DNA of 64,000 nt. It comes from Onchocerca volvulus. Its lineage: Eukaryota > Nematoda > Chromadorea > Rhabditida > Onchocercidae. A program made the translations under genes and the position numbers. Positions 26,658 through 38,096 of this stretch are shown in pieces. The stretch lies in NCBI GenBank assembly GCA_000499405.2, contig HG738141.1, positions 62,001 through 126,000 on the forward strand, written 5' to 3'. Each line of letters begins with the position of its first letter. Positions within the stretch are counted from its first letter, which is position 1. The notes beneath the pieces were generated by a model. That model was not told the DNA's origin and did no database searches. It saw only the letters and a program-made list of their open reading frames with translations.

Positions 26658-26753
26658 ATGGATGATATGCGTGTTTTTTTCGGTTATTGTCGTAAATGTG
26701 AAAAATCGTATGATTCATCGCATGAGGATCATGATTTAGTAGTTATTTATGTG
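26658..26753 (+). CDS. Candidate first exon with a CxxC motif, perhaps of the helicase remnant
   Basis: ATG opens a 32-codon frame MDDMRVFFGYCRKCEKSYDS, then SHEDHDLVVIYV, up to a GTGTGT donor. It ends in phase 0, which fits the helicase exon at 28368. The residue mix, the C-x-x-C pair and the two His look coding. I do not recognise the family. If unspliced it ends four codons later (VCIL, stop). No other exon is evident between it and the helicase. Confidence 0.35.
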
Positions 26754-28367
26754 GTGTGTATTTTATGATGGTAGTATGAGCTGTTACGTGAGAATCATGT
26801 ATTTATTAATTCGTATGTATTTTATCCTTAAACTTTGAATTATTTTATTAATAAATCTTTGCTTTTTATGCTTATTATATGTTTTTATTTGCAAAAACTA
26901 ACTTGAATGATGAATTAATGAGTAGAAATTGCGTGTAATAAGAATATATAAGAATGGAATTACGTGTTTCGAAATTCAATGAAGCAAGACGCAACTTTAG
27001 TATCATTATTTAATATTATTATTCATAATTTGGACTCATTAGCGCTTAGTCGCTCATTTCTACATAGATTTTTTTTTTTTTAAATAAATATTAAATTTGG
27101 ATAGGATATCTTTAGTAAGATGTATTTCCCTTATAATTTTTACTTGAACAAATTTACATCTTTTATATATGTTTTCGTGTCAGACACAAGTTTAGCAGCT
27201 AAACGTATTTTAGGTATGATTTTTTACAATAGAACTACTTCAAGCATATATATGGTTTATTAAAGAATTGACATCTGGATTTTTTTGTTAAAATGAATGG
27301 AATTGTTGAAAATGAAATGGAATAAGTAATTATCTTCCCCTTTTAATCATTTCAAATTTCCATAAATACCTAGTCGCATCGAATTTTAGATTCTCGTCAG
27401 AGGGATATCATTAATCTGATTTCATCTGTTATCAGTAAACGACAATGATATCTCTGAATTTATTTGCAGATACATTCTCGAATGAGTTTATTAGTCCTTC
27501 TTGGTATTTCTTTCTTTTTTATTCCGGTGATTCATTTTTACATTTAAACTAGCTGGATTTTATGTGTAACCATCAGATACATTATATAAGTAACAAAATA
27601 TTTCCTCCTTTTTCATACTAGTGATTCATTTTTGTACACAAAATCGGTCCACTTAGTTATTTATATAATATATTTGATAGTTACACATAAAATTATTTCT
27701 AAACTTTGTTTTTGTTTTGAAATTTATTACATCAGAAATGTGAATTTTTGAAATTATTTGAAGATAATGATTAAGCTTTGAAAAGCTTTCAACTAGGAAC
27801 TAAATTAAGATAAGAAAATCGAATAATAGCTGACTTAAGAAAATAATCAAAAGATTCACCCAAAATGGGCGATTTTTTTTTTTTTTTGCTATATTTTAAT
27901 TCTTTCTCACTTTTGTCTTTTCATTCAATATTTCTTTGTAATTACTCTTTGTCATTGTATATATGTGCATTCCGAATCTCTCTTGTTTTGTCCCTCATTC
28001 CCATCCGATTTTCATCTCTCGCTACTTAGTAATCCATATTTAATTCACCATTCTGAATTTGATTTTGCGCATATATTATGTATATATATATATATATATA
28101 TATATTTTTATTCTATTCGACCTTTTTTTTTTTTTTTTTTATTAAACTTGGAATTATTAAATGATGTTTAGAAATAATGGATTTTTGCATTTTTTTGTTA
28201 TTTTTTCTTTTTTTTTTTTTTTTTTTTGGTTATAGAATCCCTTAATGTCACTTATACTTACTACGTATGTGTGTGTGTGTGTTCAATTCAAAATTGCACA
28301 AAAAACTTTTGTCATACAATTATTCGAAAATTTACGTTTAGGTTTTTTTTTTACCGGTTTTTTTTAG

Positions 28368-29370
28368 ACACTAAAAAATCGTGATCCAGATGGATTGGTA
28401 TTTCTGTTGCATGACATTGTACCCAACCGATCGGTTCCAATTTCCTGTCCAACAAAACAGAATTGTGAAAATGTTTGTAAAATGATTTCACATCGTATTC
28501 CAAAGTTTGTTTGCTTTTTTTGTTTGTTCCTTTTTTTTTTCCCCCCCCCCCCCCCCCCTTTTTTTTTTTTTTTGTTTTAGCTGAATTTGGGCATACAAAA
28601 AATGTTTATTCAATTTTTCCATATTAACTTCTTTCAGGAATATTGAAGAATATAAAAAAGAGGAAAAAATGGCCGCAATAAAAGCTCTAAAAGATGAGAT
28701 AGACGGAAAAATATGTTCTATACTAGAATTAAGCATTATGTTTGGTGTTGCATATCATCATAGTGGTTTAACAACTGGTGAAAGAAAGATTATTGAAGAC
28801 GCTTTTAAGGTAACTCTATCTGTGAGTATGTTCAGTTGAAAATTTTTTTTTTTTTTTTTGTTTGTGTTGTTGAAGAAAAAAAAAAATTGGTAAAATAATT
28901 CGAAAAGTTTTATTACTTTTTTAGATACAGAAATGAGATTTTTCAAAAAAAAAAAATTTTTTTTTCAAATATTATAAAATTTTAAAATGTAGAGATAAAT
29001 TTTGTTTCAATAAATGATAAACATTTGTAATGTACCAAATTTTGATAACAAAATTATATATTGTCTGTGTTTAAAGAAATTAAATGCAAAAAAAAAAATG
29101 TATTTTATATATATATTTTGAAAGGATGAAATCATTAACATCATATGCTGTACCTCAACGCTAGCAGCGGGAGTTAACCTTCCTGTTCATCGAGTGATAA
29201 TCAAAAGTCCATTTGTTGGAAAAGAACCACTTGGTAAGGCGCAATATCTACAAATGACCGGTCGTGCTGGCCGACCTGGCTATGATTCTAATAATGTGGA
29301 CGATGATGATGATATGATGATCCAGGGAGAAGCAGTAACAATCCTATATAGCACTTACGACAAAGACAAA
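28368..29370 (+). CDS. HELQ/POLQ-type superfamily 2 helicase, C-terminal RecA lobe only (partial)
   Basis: Exons: 28368-28504, 28638-28809, 29125-29370, all in phase, 185 codons. Ski2-like HELQ helicases unwind DNA in fork and interstrand-crosslink repair. Visible: [19 protein letters not shown] and [10 protein letters not shown] (HELQ has DPDxLVxLVxxVIPN...CPTKKNCENV); [20 protein letters not shown] (motif IVa region); [20 protein letters not shown] (motif V); and [16 protein letters not shown] (motif VI), with both arginine fingers kept. Missing: motifs I, II and III (Walker A, DEAH/DELH), which I cannot find in the 2 kb upstream, and the winged-helix, ratchet and HhH domains downstream, where the frame runs into the inverted duplication. 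An acidic insert DDDDDMM follows motif VI. It is probably a truncated copy or decaying gene. The exons themselves carry no stops or frameshifts. Confidence 0.7.
28531..28573. repeat. Homopolymer block T10-C18-T15 in a helicase intron
   Basis: Ten T, eighteen C and about fifteen T follow each other in the 133-base intron between the first two helicase exons. It acts as a polypyrimidine tract before the CTTTCAG acceptor. On the minus strand it is a run of 18 G. Length is likely to be unstable or mis-assembled. Confidence 0.85.
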
Positions 29371-29426
29371 GTAAGAACAACAACAACAGCAATATACACT
29401 TTTATTGTGTAGCAAAAATTTTTAAA

Positions 29427-30234
29427 TTTAGTGGTATAAGTTTTCAGTGTGTGGTATCTGCGACAAGGCAGTTCGAAACAATCAAAAGATAGCGCATCCA
29501 CTCCTAAAGGATGCATAAGCAGAATGGTATGTACTTTACAATGCTCAGTTATTTTTTTTTTTTTCTTTTTTTTTTTTGTTTCACTTTTTTCCATTTTTGA
29601 ATATTATCAACCGGCCTGATCATTTGCTCCCTCGAATGGAGAATGGTGGAATGGTATAGGTTGTTCGCATGGAGAAGCCGAGTATTCTTACATTTCCGGT
29701 TAATTTGAAAAAATTTCTTGAAGAACAAAGTCATGAAGCTAACTTCACAAGTCCCATTTTTTCAATATATGTATTTATATTCTTTGCATTTAAGCTGAAA
29801 TTCATTAAAGTTCCTTAATTTTTACCTGGAACGAAGAGGTTCTGTGCTTCTTCTTCTCACCCCATAAGATCGAGCATGCAGCGTTTAACCGTCTTTCATT
29901 CATCACGGCCACAAGTGTTCTCTGGTACCAATCGATAACAAGCAGTTCTATTGCAGCGTATTTTTGTGCGGTCGTGAATGAAGATGGCAGCAGGAGGTTG
30001 TGGCCATAATTAGAACAGAACCTGAAATGGAGCAAAAATCATGAATTTATTGATTCCCGACAATGAAAATTCTAAAAGAAATGTTATATTAAAAAAAAAA
30101 AAAAAAAAATAACTGAGCATTGTAAAGTACATACCATTCTGCTTATGCATCCTTTAGGAGTGGATGCGCTATCTTTTGATTGTTTCGAACTGCCTTGCCG
30201 CAGATACCACACACTGAAAACTTATACCACTAAA
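29427..30234. repeat. Inverted duplication with arms of about 126 bp, each containing an exon-like unit
   Basis: The left arm 29427-29552 and the right arm 30107-30234 are reverse complements with essentially one mismatch (GCGACAAGG versus GCGGCAAGG). Both begin TTTAGTGGTATAAG on their own strand. Inside each arm is a 79-base exon-like unit (TTTTCAG acceptor, AGAATG|GTATGT donor): 29448-29526 on + and 30135-30213 on -. The arms are bordered inside by T and A tracts. This may be a very young inverted duplication or a foldback/MITE-like element. No clear target-site duplication is visible. Confidence 0.8.
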
Positions 30235-31022
30235 CTTTTATAAAAATATGGCTCAATGATATTAATATTTATTATGTTGATATATCGGTATAATTTGAAT
30301 CAAATTTAGTAAATGCCCTATAATAAAAAAAAAAAAAATTCCAAAAAAATCAAAACTAGTTTAATTTCATTATCACATTACATCTTAAATACATGACCAC
30401 TTTCACCACTTTTAATATAAAAAATTACCGATAGTGGAAATTCCTTCGATGCAAACCACCGTGTACGCATCTGCCTTTGGCGGTGTCAAGTTCCTGCGGA
30501 ATTCTCTCAGAAGACTTCCAACATCTGCTGGCTGGAAAGCTTCCGGCACTAGTTGTACAACAGAACCGTGAAGCTAATTGTTTTCGTCCGTCTAAAATAT
30601 AATTAATTAAGCTTAAACTGATTAATTTCGTGGATTAGTGACAGAAATTCCTGACATTATTTTCTCAATTAATTTAAGTGCTTGGTATATAATTTTTCGC
30701 TGTATAATCACCAAATAAGCTTATAAAACAAACTCTCGGACTGCCACAGTCGGTCCCACCACTTCAGCGCCACTTTTCTCCACTGGTGCCACCGGCGTTT
30801 CAGAATCCTATCTTCATTATCTTCCAGCAGAGGTACCCACTCAACCTCGTCGGCCAATCTTCTGCCTCATCATCACTTATAGGGAGAGGAGCTCGCTCTG
30901 CTTCTTCTTTGTTAATTTTCTGTCTCTCAGATGCCGGTCCCTTATCTCGGGCATTTTGCCCTTTCATTTTCCCAACCTCTCCTCTCTGCCTCCGTTAGAC
31001 GGGCATAGAAATATTCCTCCAT
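29828..31022 (-). pseudogene. Unrecognised, frame-broken multi-exon gene on the minus strand
   Basis: Three pieces join in phase. The frame ending RKVALKWWDRLWQSE stops at AGA|GTTTGT near 30737. It is followed by exon 30429-30591 (GRKQLASRFCCTTSAGSF onward, fully open) and exon 30135-30213 (VWYLRQGSSKQSKDSA onward). A further exon, about 29829-30023, has perfect TTTCAG/GTAAAA borders and is open only in the frame FCSNYGHNLLLPSSFTTAQK; its phase does not fit the preceding exon. At the 5' end, MEEYFYARLTEAERRGWENE (ATG at 31020-31022), then DKGPASERQKINKEEAERAP, then EVEWVPLLEDNEDRILKRRW lie in three different frames, so two frameshifts break it. Base composition is less AT-rich than the flanks. 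I do not recognise the family; a decayed transposon or host gene are both possible. Confidence 0.45.
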
Positions 31023-32852
31023 CTGTAACACGACAACAGTTACTGTATTGCTCTCTTTCAAAGAATACTGGAAGCATGCTTCTCTTAAGCATTGCAAAAT
31101 TGTGAAAAGATCATTCTTATCATAGAAGTTTTTCCATTATTGGGTCCAACCTAATAACGATGCCATTGGTATTCTTCGTAAAAATATATAAATGAATATA
31201 ATATAGAAATTTTAAAACAAAAAATTGTTCCCAGATCACAAATGAAAAAAAAAAAAGATAATTGGAATAAATTTGGATAAGGAATTGTAATGATGAGGTA
31301 TTATCAACTAAAAATAGTAATTTGGCATTAATTCCGTATGATAACAATTGAACATCATTGGACGATTTTGTAATAATTATTCTATGATATTTTTATGGTT
31401 GCTGTAAAAATGTAAATATAGATATATACGTGGTATGAAATACATAGTCGTAAAAATATATGATTAAACTGTTATTAAGTATAAATATGAAATAATTTTT
31501 TTTTCTAAGCAAATAAATAATCTTTTGAAAACGAAACATGATTTTTGATCGGATTTCTTGATAATATTTGCTCTTTAACATTTTTCTACGTAAAACAATA
31601 TAAAGTATATGTTCATTTCATCATTTAGTTACTCTTTTAATAGAATTAATAAAATAATACAACTGCTGTCTATTTCAGCCTTCTATAAAACGATCTTCTG
31701 TAAAACAAAAAATAAAGTTCCTCAAAAACTCTCATCACATAACTGTCTGTTTTGCTTAGTTTTCTCTGACGAAATCATTATAATTTCTACATTAATAGAA
31801 AACTTGAAATGATTGGATAGATAACAGAAGCAATTCAAAGCAATAAGAGTAAATGTGCAATTTTAATTCCAAATTATCACTTTTAGTACATTTAATTGTT
31901 CTTATTTCTATTAAGTATAATTGTTTCATCTATATTTTTATCAAACTGTAGGTAATTGCATTGCTAACTAAGAATAAATCCAGAAGGGCATGAAGTTCAT
32001 ACGATGTTTACATTATAATGAAGCAAGTTTCCAGATGTTTAATTTAAATTTAGTAATCTCGCGCAAATCACTTTTCTTATATCTCCATCATCATCATATG
32101 GGTAATGCAAAAATTGACTTCTAGAATGAGACAATTGTCGGATTTATATGTGTTTATTTACACCCGTGAATACGTTTGTATGTGCTTCCGTTTGGTCGTA
32201 TCGTCTATGCTAAGATTAAGAATAGCATAGTTGAATTACCTTATTTAGAAAATATGATAGATTTATCCGTTGGATTTATTTAGCTATCGACATGAAGCGA
32301 TATGAATGATTTGAATCGAAATGGGATGGAATATTATTATAAACGGAAATTTTTGACACTAGTGCGAAAATGATTACATAACTTGCAACCATTTTCAAGT
32401 GTTAAATAATACGCAAAATTTTTATTCGAAATATTTTATTGATCTATGATTTTAATTTCAGAAAAACATTGATAAGATCCAAAATGTGTTTATTTCATCG
32501 TTTTCTCACAGCATGACATAATATTAATCTATATATATGCAAATATCAACATATATTATTATCGATTCAAGCCATTTAAAATCCCATCTATAACTATTAG
32601 AATTGAAATAAATGAAGCTAAAGCAAAACAAAAACATCAGACTTAAATTTTGTTTAAATTTTAATAAACTATTGAAATTTATGAAATGCAGAAATTTCAT
32701 AATGTATTTAGAATCAACGACTTAGTTATGACAAAATATTTTATCATTTTTATCAGCATGCAACACTGATATGCTAATTCTTTTTTCTTTTGCTTTTTTT
32801 CCAACTATCTAACATATTTTTTATATTGCCAATTATTTATATTATCAGAAAT
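31023..32852. other. Intergenic DNA, no gene seen
   Basis: Open frames at 31120-31347, 31393-31581 and 31609-31812 lack splice context and known motifs, and their composition matches the AT-rich background. I see nothing else that I can support here. Confidence 0.6.
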
Positions 32853-35352
32853 TTATTCTGATTCCTTCCTTTGCCTTTTTGGATATTGTAACCATCGATG
32901 TACCAAAATTTCATCGGCAGTTGCTCTTTCATCTGCGTCGATTTCCAACATTTTTAGCAGGAATGCTTTGAAAAACAAATTTTTACTACCAGTAATTTAC
33001 TTTTGGTATTAAAAAAAAAAAAAATGGAGAAACTACTTTATCAACGAAAAATTCATCTTTTAATTGTTAATAGTTTTGAATAATTCACAATTAATTTAAC
33101 AACGGGTGAATTATTTAAAAAAATTTTTAAAATATGCAATTATAAATAAAATTTGAAGGAAAAATATGATTGAAGGTTTATCAAGAAATGTATCCAGTTA
33201 TATTGTTTCAGTAAACATTCATTAACTTACCTGAAACACCATCGCGTGATTTTGGAAAACGAAAAAAATGTATTTTATTTTCCATTAGAAACCATTTGCG
33301 ATAACTGGTATCTCGTATCCTTTAAATATAATTTGTTATAACTTAAAAAAAAAAAAAAGATTTATCCAAAATGATATAAGAAATTTATTCAAAAAATTAT
33401 CTGATTTAACGAATATAATCAGTTAAAATCTTGATATTTAAAAATTAACCCATCTGCTACTTCCCATGGTACATTATTCTTTAACAGAAATACCAAAAAA
33501 ATACCGCATGCCCATATATCTGCACAGGCTGGTCTGCAATATTTGTATTAAAAAAAAAAAAAAATTTTTTTTTGTTTTTTTTTTACATTTAAATATGGGA
33601 TATAATCAGCTAAATTTTGAAAATTTTTCCAAGCTTTTGAAACTATTTCAAGTTTTTCCAAAGTTTTAAAATCCCAAAAGTTTTTTCAAGTTCTAAAAGA
33701 AATTTCAATCTGTGAAATCCATTATACTTGTATAGCTTATTGAACGTTTCTGGTGCAGCGTACGCTTCGGTTGCATAAACCGAACCGGACATCAATACTC
33801 CTGGTATGAAATCTTTCGCGTGATCAAAATCTGTCAATTTCAAAATTCCTGAATAAACGTTATCTTCATGAAATATTTCCGAGAATATTTCTCGTTATTG
33901 CAATAAATTTAATCCTATCGCACATATATATATATATGTGATCGAAATTTTAAACAAATTAAGCTGAATTATTTCATCACGTCAATTGATATTTAGAAGT
34001 TATGCAATAGCGTCATATAGATGTATAATTTAATATTATGCATTATGTAAATAAAATTAAATAATATAGAATAAAAAATTTATACCATTTCGGGTCAAAA
34101 GACAATTTTCAACCTTTATATCCATATGAGCTATATGTAAATTATGAATATGTTTCACTGCCTGTAATAAATCATTAAACAATGATCGTATTTTTTCAGT
34201 CCCCATTCTTCGCTTCTCTGTAAAAAAAGTAAAAAACAAATTTGAATAATAAATAACGGCATGCTGATTAAATTTTTAATGAAATCTCAAAAATTTCATC
34301 ATATTCAATCTCTAATCAGCATGATTCGAACATGAATTCCAATATATTTTAAATAAATTTGAAATTTTATATTCTTTCGGATTTTTAAATGATTAATTTA
34401 TACTTCGAATGTAGTTCTCTTCGATGAAGTCATAAAGATCACCACCACCAACATATTCCACAAATTGTTGCGAATATAAGCCAACTTGACGAAAACCAAT
34501 CAGCATTACGATGTTAGGATGGTTACCAATAAGTTCTTTTAGTCGTAAAGCCTAAGTAATTTTCATAAACAAATGTAATTCTTGCTTACAAAAAGAAAGA
34601 AAACGATGGATATAATAATTCCAAAATTATTTTTTTTTTTTTTTAATGAAAAAAAATATAGGAAATTACATTTTCTGAATGTTGCTTTATACGTGCAGTA
34701 GTTTTACGTTGACGTTCTTCATCTTTTTCATAAATTTCCGTACTACAATCTTGCTTACGGCTCATTCGCATTGCGAATTGTAGACCATCGTTATTTGTTA
34801 TAAGATATACTTTAAAATTGCCACCTAAATAATGAGAATATATTTTTAAATACTATAAATAAAATTTTGGTAATGCTAAAATTTTCAAGCATATCATTGT
34901 CATCTAATATCATTATTTTAATTAAATAAAATTGCACCTAAAAAAAAACAACTACCTTTTTTTTCCATATCTCAGTGAATATAAGAAAAAAAAAAATGAA
35001 TTTATAAAACTGTTTTGATCAACCTACCCTCGCCAAGTACTTTATTAGTTTTCCATTTTTTCCCTCGTAATTCTATTGGCATAAAACTTTCATCAATGAT
35101 AGCATTTTCAGGATCTTCATAATGGCTAAGATCCTTGAATCCGAAAGTACCACTACAAATAGCATTAGAAGCAGTAGAAGTAGTAGCAATAGGAAGATGA
35201 TTATTTTCTGATAAACTCGATAGAGAATCAGCAATAGCAAGGTGATTGTTTTCTGGGAAATTTGACAGAAATTCAACAAAAGCAAGATGACTATTTTCTG
35301 ACAAATCCGGTATAGAATCAGTCATCACTTTCACGTTTGAAGTATTTGCCAT
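32853..35352 (-). CDS. CHK1-like Ser/Thr protein kinase with atypical catalytic motifs
   Basis: Exons, 5' to 3': 35028-35352, 34670-34824, 34404-34551, 34086-34217, 33728-33848, 33450-33533, 33231-33319, 32853-32965; phases agree, 388 residues. Residues 10-50 hold three internal repeats of the type SENxHL. The kinase domain starts at VLGEGGGNF (about 103-112). The fold is complete: hinge FVEYVGGGDLYDF, catalytic loop HMDIKVEN (240-247), TDFDHAK (259-265), YAAPETF, DIWACGIFL and PWEVADG. It best resembles CHK1, especially around the GHR-like GFR...EYxxGGxLxD and PW...S-x-x-W segments. Three key positions differ: the beta-3 Lys is Arg128 (FAMRMS), HRD is HMD, and DFG is DFD. The catalytic Asp242, Lys244, Asn247 and metal Asp260 remain. 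The protein ends right after the kinase domain with no CHK1 C-terminal regulatory region. Activity cannot be judged from sequence. Confidence 0.8.
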
Positions 35353-35805
35353 AATCTGCAGAACTGATTACTAATTAATTAATCAATCGTATATTTACAA
35401 TATAAAATTTCCTTCATTCATTATGATGCAGGGATAATATATTACTTTGCCATAACCTAAATAATTTAAGAAAAAAATAAAATAGTGGGAATGAAAGTGA
35501 AACTGAACTATTTTAAAGATAATTCCTTGATTTCATATGTTGTAAATACTATTGGTAATTGTATCCTTTCCGACAATGGCAAAACTTCAGATTCCACAGT
35601 TTTTTGTTTTCCTCTATTGTCAAAAATCAAATGCCGTCTTCTAACTTAAAATTTTTTTACCCTATCAAAGATAGCATGAAGAGATAAACAAAAGAAACTA
35701 ACCGCCTTTTTAATATGATACTTAAACAGTGCAAAAAATAATAAGCTATTATTGTTCAAAACAAAATTATAGAACAAAATATTTTGGCGCATTCTCAAAA
35801 GATAT

Positions 35806-35869
<64 letters not shown>

Positions 35870-36136
35870 AAAACAACAATAATTGGAACAAACATGTATA
35901 TACTGCAACCAAATGATCACTGCAAATAAGTTTTGTCATTACTTAACCTCTGATTGTCACAATTCTTACCTATTTCTTACCGCAACTATTACTTCTAATA
36001 TTAATTGCATTGAAATACTGCATGATGCTTGCAGCTATTTTTTATCTCGAATAAAGTCAAATGCAGTTAGCAGAATCATCGGAATGATTTTAAGCGATTT
36101 ATAAAAAAAAAAAAAAAAAAAAAAAAATAGAACACA
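35353..36136. other. Intergenic DNA with a long poly-A tract
   Basis: No gene is seen. A nearly pure A tract of about 60 bases lies at 35809-35868 and a shorter one (about 25) at 36102-36126. The frame 35729-35929 reads lysines through the first tract. Confidence 0.6.
35809..35868. repeat. Poly-A tract of about 60 bases
   Basis: This is the longest homopolymer in the window. It could be the tail of an old retroposed sequence on the + strand, but I see no target-site duplication or recognisable parent sequence. Slippage expansion is equally possible. Confidence 0.8.
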
Positions 36137-37945
36137 TTTTTCAAAGAACACATTTCAAAAGTTTACTGACCTTCAAAACTTTAAAGACATTCAACCAATA
36201 AGCTGATGCAACACTTGTCTCCTCTTGTTATGAAAAGTTGAATTGCGAATAGTATATAAATAATGCGGCAAAAACTGTTGAAAATTGAATCAATCGTAAG
36301 TATCTTTTCATTCATTCTTGTCGAATACTGTATGAAACATTTTTTGTACAATTTATACAGTTACACCCCTCTTTTCGTCTTTTTGCAGAATAAATAACGC
36401 ACCTCCAATTATCGTTAAAGACGATAACTCAAAGAAAAGCAATCATAAGTTTTCACTGCAAAAAAAAAAAAAAAAAGAAAAACATTTCGTTAGTAATATT
36501 TTTCCCTTAACACCATATTCGTACAAGTGTCAATTTGTTGCACACAAGAATTGTCAGTTTTTTGTAAATTTATTTCCAAAAATTTCCATCATCTATCTCG
36601 AATTGGATAATATAATGAATAGCAAATATTCTCTCGTCTCAATTCATTTTAATTATTCAATTAATCAGTGATTTAGAGGGCTTGTTGCATTCTGAATCTT
36701 TACATTTTGTTCCCATCCTTATCAGAATCATTGTCCATTCAAATTTTTGAATGGTCAAATAAAGAAGAACAAAGATTGGGTGGAGTAAAAAGATATTTAT
36801 TTAGAAGAATCTTAGAAATTTATGATAATTGGTTACCCTATAATCAACTAATTATCAATCATATTTCATTATATCATTCAATTCATTCTTTCGTTATATT
36901 CTTCTGAAATTTCGATTTACTAATAGAATTTAAATTTATTGCAGGTAATATGAAAAATGTAAAAATACAATTGATAGTGTTAACAAAAGTTTTCTTATGA
37001 CATTGCCATATTAAATGCAAAATGGTTGAAAAAATACAAAATTAAGAATGAAAGCATCAATTTATTTTTTAGCGGAAAACATATCGCATATGGCTTCATT
37101 TAGTCCGAAATGAAGAGAAATGAAGAATTCGTAAGTATTTAAAGAATTAATTTTTAGCTTCAAATTTATCAGTAGTGAATTAAATTTTCTGATCGAACAA
37201 AATGTGAAATTTATTGCATACTGATGTGTGCATATTGTCGTTCAATCGAAGACAATCCAATGCTATTGCGACCGCTACAGTAATCCCAATAAATCTCTAT
37301 TAACAATCATCGAATGGTAAATATTTGAACATTAATATGTCCCAAAAGTTTTCGGAAAAAATAATTTCTGAAATATTATCTGACAAAGTTAAACAAGCAG
37401 CAATCAGTGCATACGACAACTAAGATGACCTCTACAACTAGGCATCGTTCCCATGATCTACTGGTGGTCAAACTTCTTGTCTATCGATTTCAATACTTCT
37501 CCTGCTGCTACGAAAATACAGGTCATATCGATATTCTATCCTAGAACTCATAAGGTCAAAACTGAGCTATCACAATCTTGAAATGTTTTCAATCGTCGAA
37601 AAAGATGGATGACGAAGAAGTGTGATTTGACCTTTGGATGCCATCCTGCAAGCACATCTTTTATATCCAATTATCTTTTCTTCTCTTTCATCATTTCTTG
37701 ATAATCGCTAAAAAATTTTCAACACTTTAACCGAATATATTTCACAACATACTTTTATTTTATCATTTCCTCCAATAACAGCGCAATTGTTATGTGGTAC
37801 TTCCTTAATAAGTTGAATAAGCAAAATTCGAGAATGAAGGAGGAGTAGAGGTATATTTCAGTAGTTTTTTTCTTATTTTAATAGATTCTGCCCTTCTTTT
37901 CTTTTGGCATTTTAAAACCTATTAAACAAATTTTATACTTCCAAA
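36137..37945. repeat. Ancient direct duplication, copy 1
   Basis: This copy matches 38097-39715 in order along its length: GAATTGCGAATAGT...TATAAAT near 36240, TTTTTGCAGAATAAATAA near 36383, ATATGGCTTCATTTAGTCC at 37086, ATGACCTCTA...GGCATCG at 37430, GACCTTTGGATG...GCAAGCACATCTTTTA near 37630, and GTTATGTGGTACTT near 37789. A block at about 36458-36990 is absent from copy 2 and begins with a poly-A tract. No frame is conserved between copies, so the duplicated unit looks non-coding. It contains a TATA-like region and a splice-like TTTTTGCAG. Confidence 0.65.
36722..36906 (+). CDS. Exon-like fragment inside the extra block of copy 1
   Basis: After CCTTATCAG at 36725 the + strand stays open for IIVHSNF or, in the other frame, SLSIQIFEWSNKEEQRLGGV and KRYLFRRILEIYDNWLPYNQ up to a stop at about 36906. 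The charged, low-Lys-run residue mix is unlike homopolymer shadows. It lies in the block missing from copy 2, so it may be part of an inserted gene fragment. I do not recognise the family. Confidence 0.25.
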
Positions 37946-38096
37946 GATAGTTTCCAAAGATCATTCTGATCTTTTCTTCTTATCTTACCATAACTACTTT
38001 CACTATTATTCATGTCGAAACATCATATGAACTTATATCTACCATTTGTCTCAAATAATTACAATCGATTTAAGGAAAAGAAAAAATCTGACATTA

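Noticed and set aside
28079..28107. TA dinucleotide run as a promoter
   Set aside because: It is a plain (TA)n microsatellite in the middle of the interval before the helicase exons, with no start site evidence.
35809..35868. Poly-A tract as the tail of a retroposed gene
   Set aside because: No upstream gene copy, no target-site duplication and no intronless similarity could be seen; slippage explains it as well.
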